A stretch of DNA of 13,511 bases from an uncultured Actinomycetes bacterium (GTDB lineage: Bacteria; Actinomycetota; Thermoleophilia; Solirubrobacterales; 70-9), in the NCBI GenBank assembly GCA_937907435.1, contig CALCIA010000189.1:1-13511 (forward strand). Direction: 5' to 3'. A program made the translations under genes and the position numbers. Positions 13,350-13,511 of this stretch are shown one piece after another. Numbering within the stretch: position 1 is the first letter of the stretch; the number at the start of each line of letters is the position of its first letter. The notes beneath the pieces were generated by a model. It was not told where the DNA came from, made no database searches, and was given only the letters and a program-made list of their open reading frames with translations.

Positions 13350-13457
13350 CGGGGGGAAGGGACGGGACCCCACAAGCTGGCGCCCGGGAAGCCCGTGACC
13401 CGCAGGCCAGCGCCCGGAAGGGCTCAGGCCCCGCAAGCTGGCGCCCGGGGAAGGGGC
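13343..13457 (-). repeat. Imperfect tandem array, unit 30-31 bp
   Basis: On the plus strand the unit core AAGCTGGCGCCCGGG recurs at 13374, in variant form at 13404 (AGGCCAGCGCCCGG) and again at 13435, giving periods of 30 and 31 bp. A degenerate earlier unit lies at about 13343. Read on the minus strand, the unit is close to CTTCCGGGCGCCAGCTTGCGG. The same unit follows the hairpin of the left-end element. Units are adjacent with no unique spacers, so this is not a CRISPR array. Confidence 0.75.
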
Positions 13458-13510
13458 GCGCCACTCTCGCCACGGCCCGGGCAGGCTGTGGCCGTGGCGA
13501 GAGTGGCGGG
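13405..13510 (-). repeat. Interspersed hairpin element, copy B (inverted relative to copy A)
   Basis: This is a reverse-orientation copy of the left-end element. The stem arms are 13459-13477 and 13490-13508 (19 bp, perfect), and the loop at 13478-13489 reads, on the minus strand, ACAGCCTGCCCG, identical to copy A. The stem differs from copy A at one position, where C-G has become A-T on both arms. On the minus strand the hairpin is followed by CTTCCCCGGGCG and CAGCTTGCGGG, as in copy A, then more repeat units. No gene is seen between the galT stop and the window end. Confidence 0.82.
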
Positions 13511-13511
13511 T

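Noticed and set aside
13343..13457. CRISPR array
   Set aside because: Units of 30-31 bp are contiguous and imperfect, without unique spacers between repeats, and no cas genes are present.
13240..13473. Short minus-strand open frame encoding a repetitive FPGRQLAG/FRALACGSR-like peptide
   Set aside because: It is produced by reading the 30-bp repeats (ten codons each) and runs into galT antisense. It has no start signal and no recognised protein similarity.

Overview
This is a GC-rich (roughly 70 %) bacterial chromosomal window with compact, mostly co-directional genes. Start codons include GTG and TTG, and several stop/start overlaps are of the GTGA or TTGA type. The gene set is System I cytochrome c maturation genes beside C5-pathway heme genes, a fused uroporphyrinogen methyltransferase/synthase, a ResA-like lipoprotein and an NfeD/slipin pair. 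Together with the composition, this suggests an actinobacterium, plausibly of the Thermoleophilia/Solirubrobacterales type. The lineage is inferred from style and content and has not been tested by a search.

Layout. Positions 1-213 hold no gene that I can support; they contain a hairpin element followed by imperfect repeats of about 30 bp. A plus-strand run then reads ccmA (214-882), ccmB (879-1559), ccmC (1578-2318), a ccmD-like small membrane protein (2319-2552), hemA (2549-3889), hemC (3895-4782), a cobA-hemD fusion (4861-6372) and a biotin-protein ligase (6369-7112). Most junctions abut or overlap. The exception is the 78-bp hemC/cobA-hemD gap, which carries a large palindrome. A 989-residue SF2 helicase lies on the minus strand (7041-10010) and overlaps the ligase tail to tail. 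Diverging from it is a second plus-strand run: a thioredoxin-fold lipoprotein (10165-10734), NfeD-like (10743-11225), slipin/SPFH (11226-12239) and a GalT-family nucleotidyltransferase (about 12236-13285). The window closes with a hairpin, a 30-31 bp tandem array and a second, inverted copy of the left-end hairpin element.

How the genes work together. HemA, HemC and the HemD domain supply the tetrapyrrole route from glutamyl-tRNA to uroporphyrinogen III. The CobA domain diverts part of it towards siroheme/cobalamin. CcmABCD handle heme at the membrane for cytochrome c maturation, so heme synthesis and heme handling appear to be transcribed together. The second run is an envelope-related group (redox lipoprotein, NfeD, slipin) with a sugar-nucleotide enzyme at its end.

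The least explained signals are structural. One is the pair of inverted, covarying hairpin elements at the two ends, with their attached arrays. Another is a perfect AT-rich 17-bp palindrome inserted in frame inside the ligase gene. A third is the 18-bp palindrome between hemC and cobA-hemD. The last is the helicase's unusual architecture: an acidic linker before Walker A and a histone-H1-like Lys/Ala tail encoded almost entirely with AAA.
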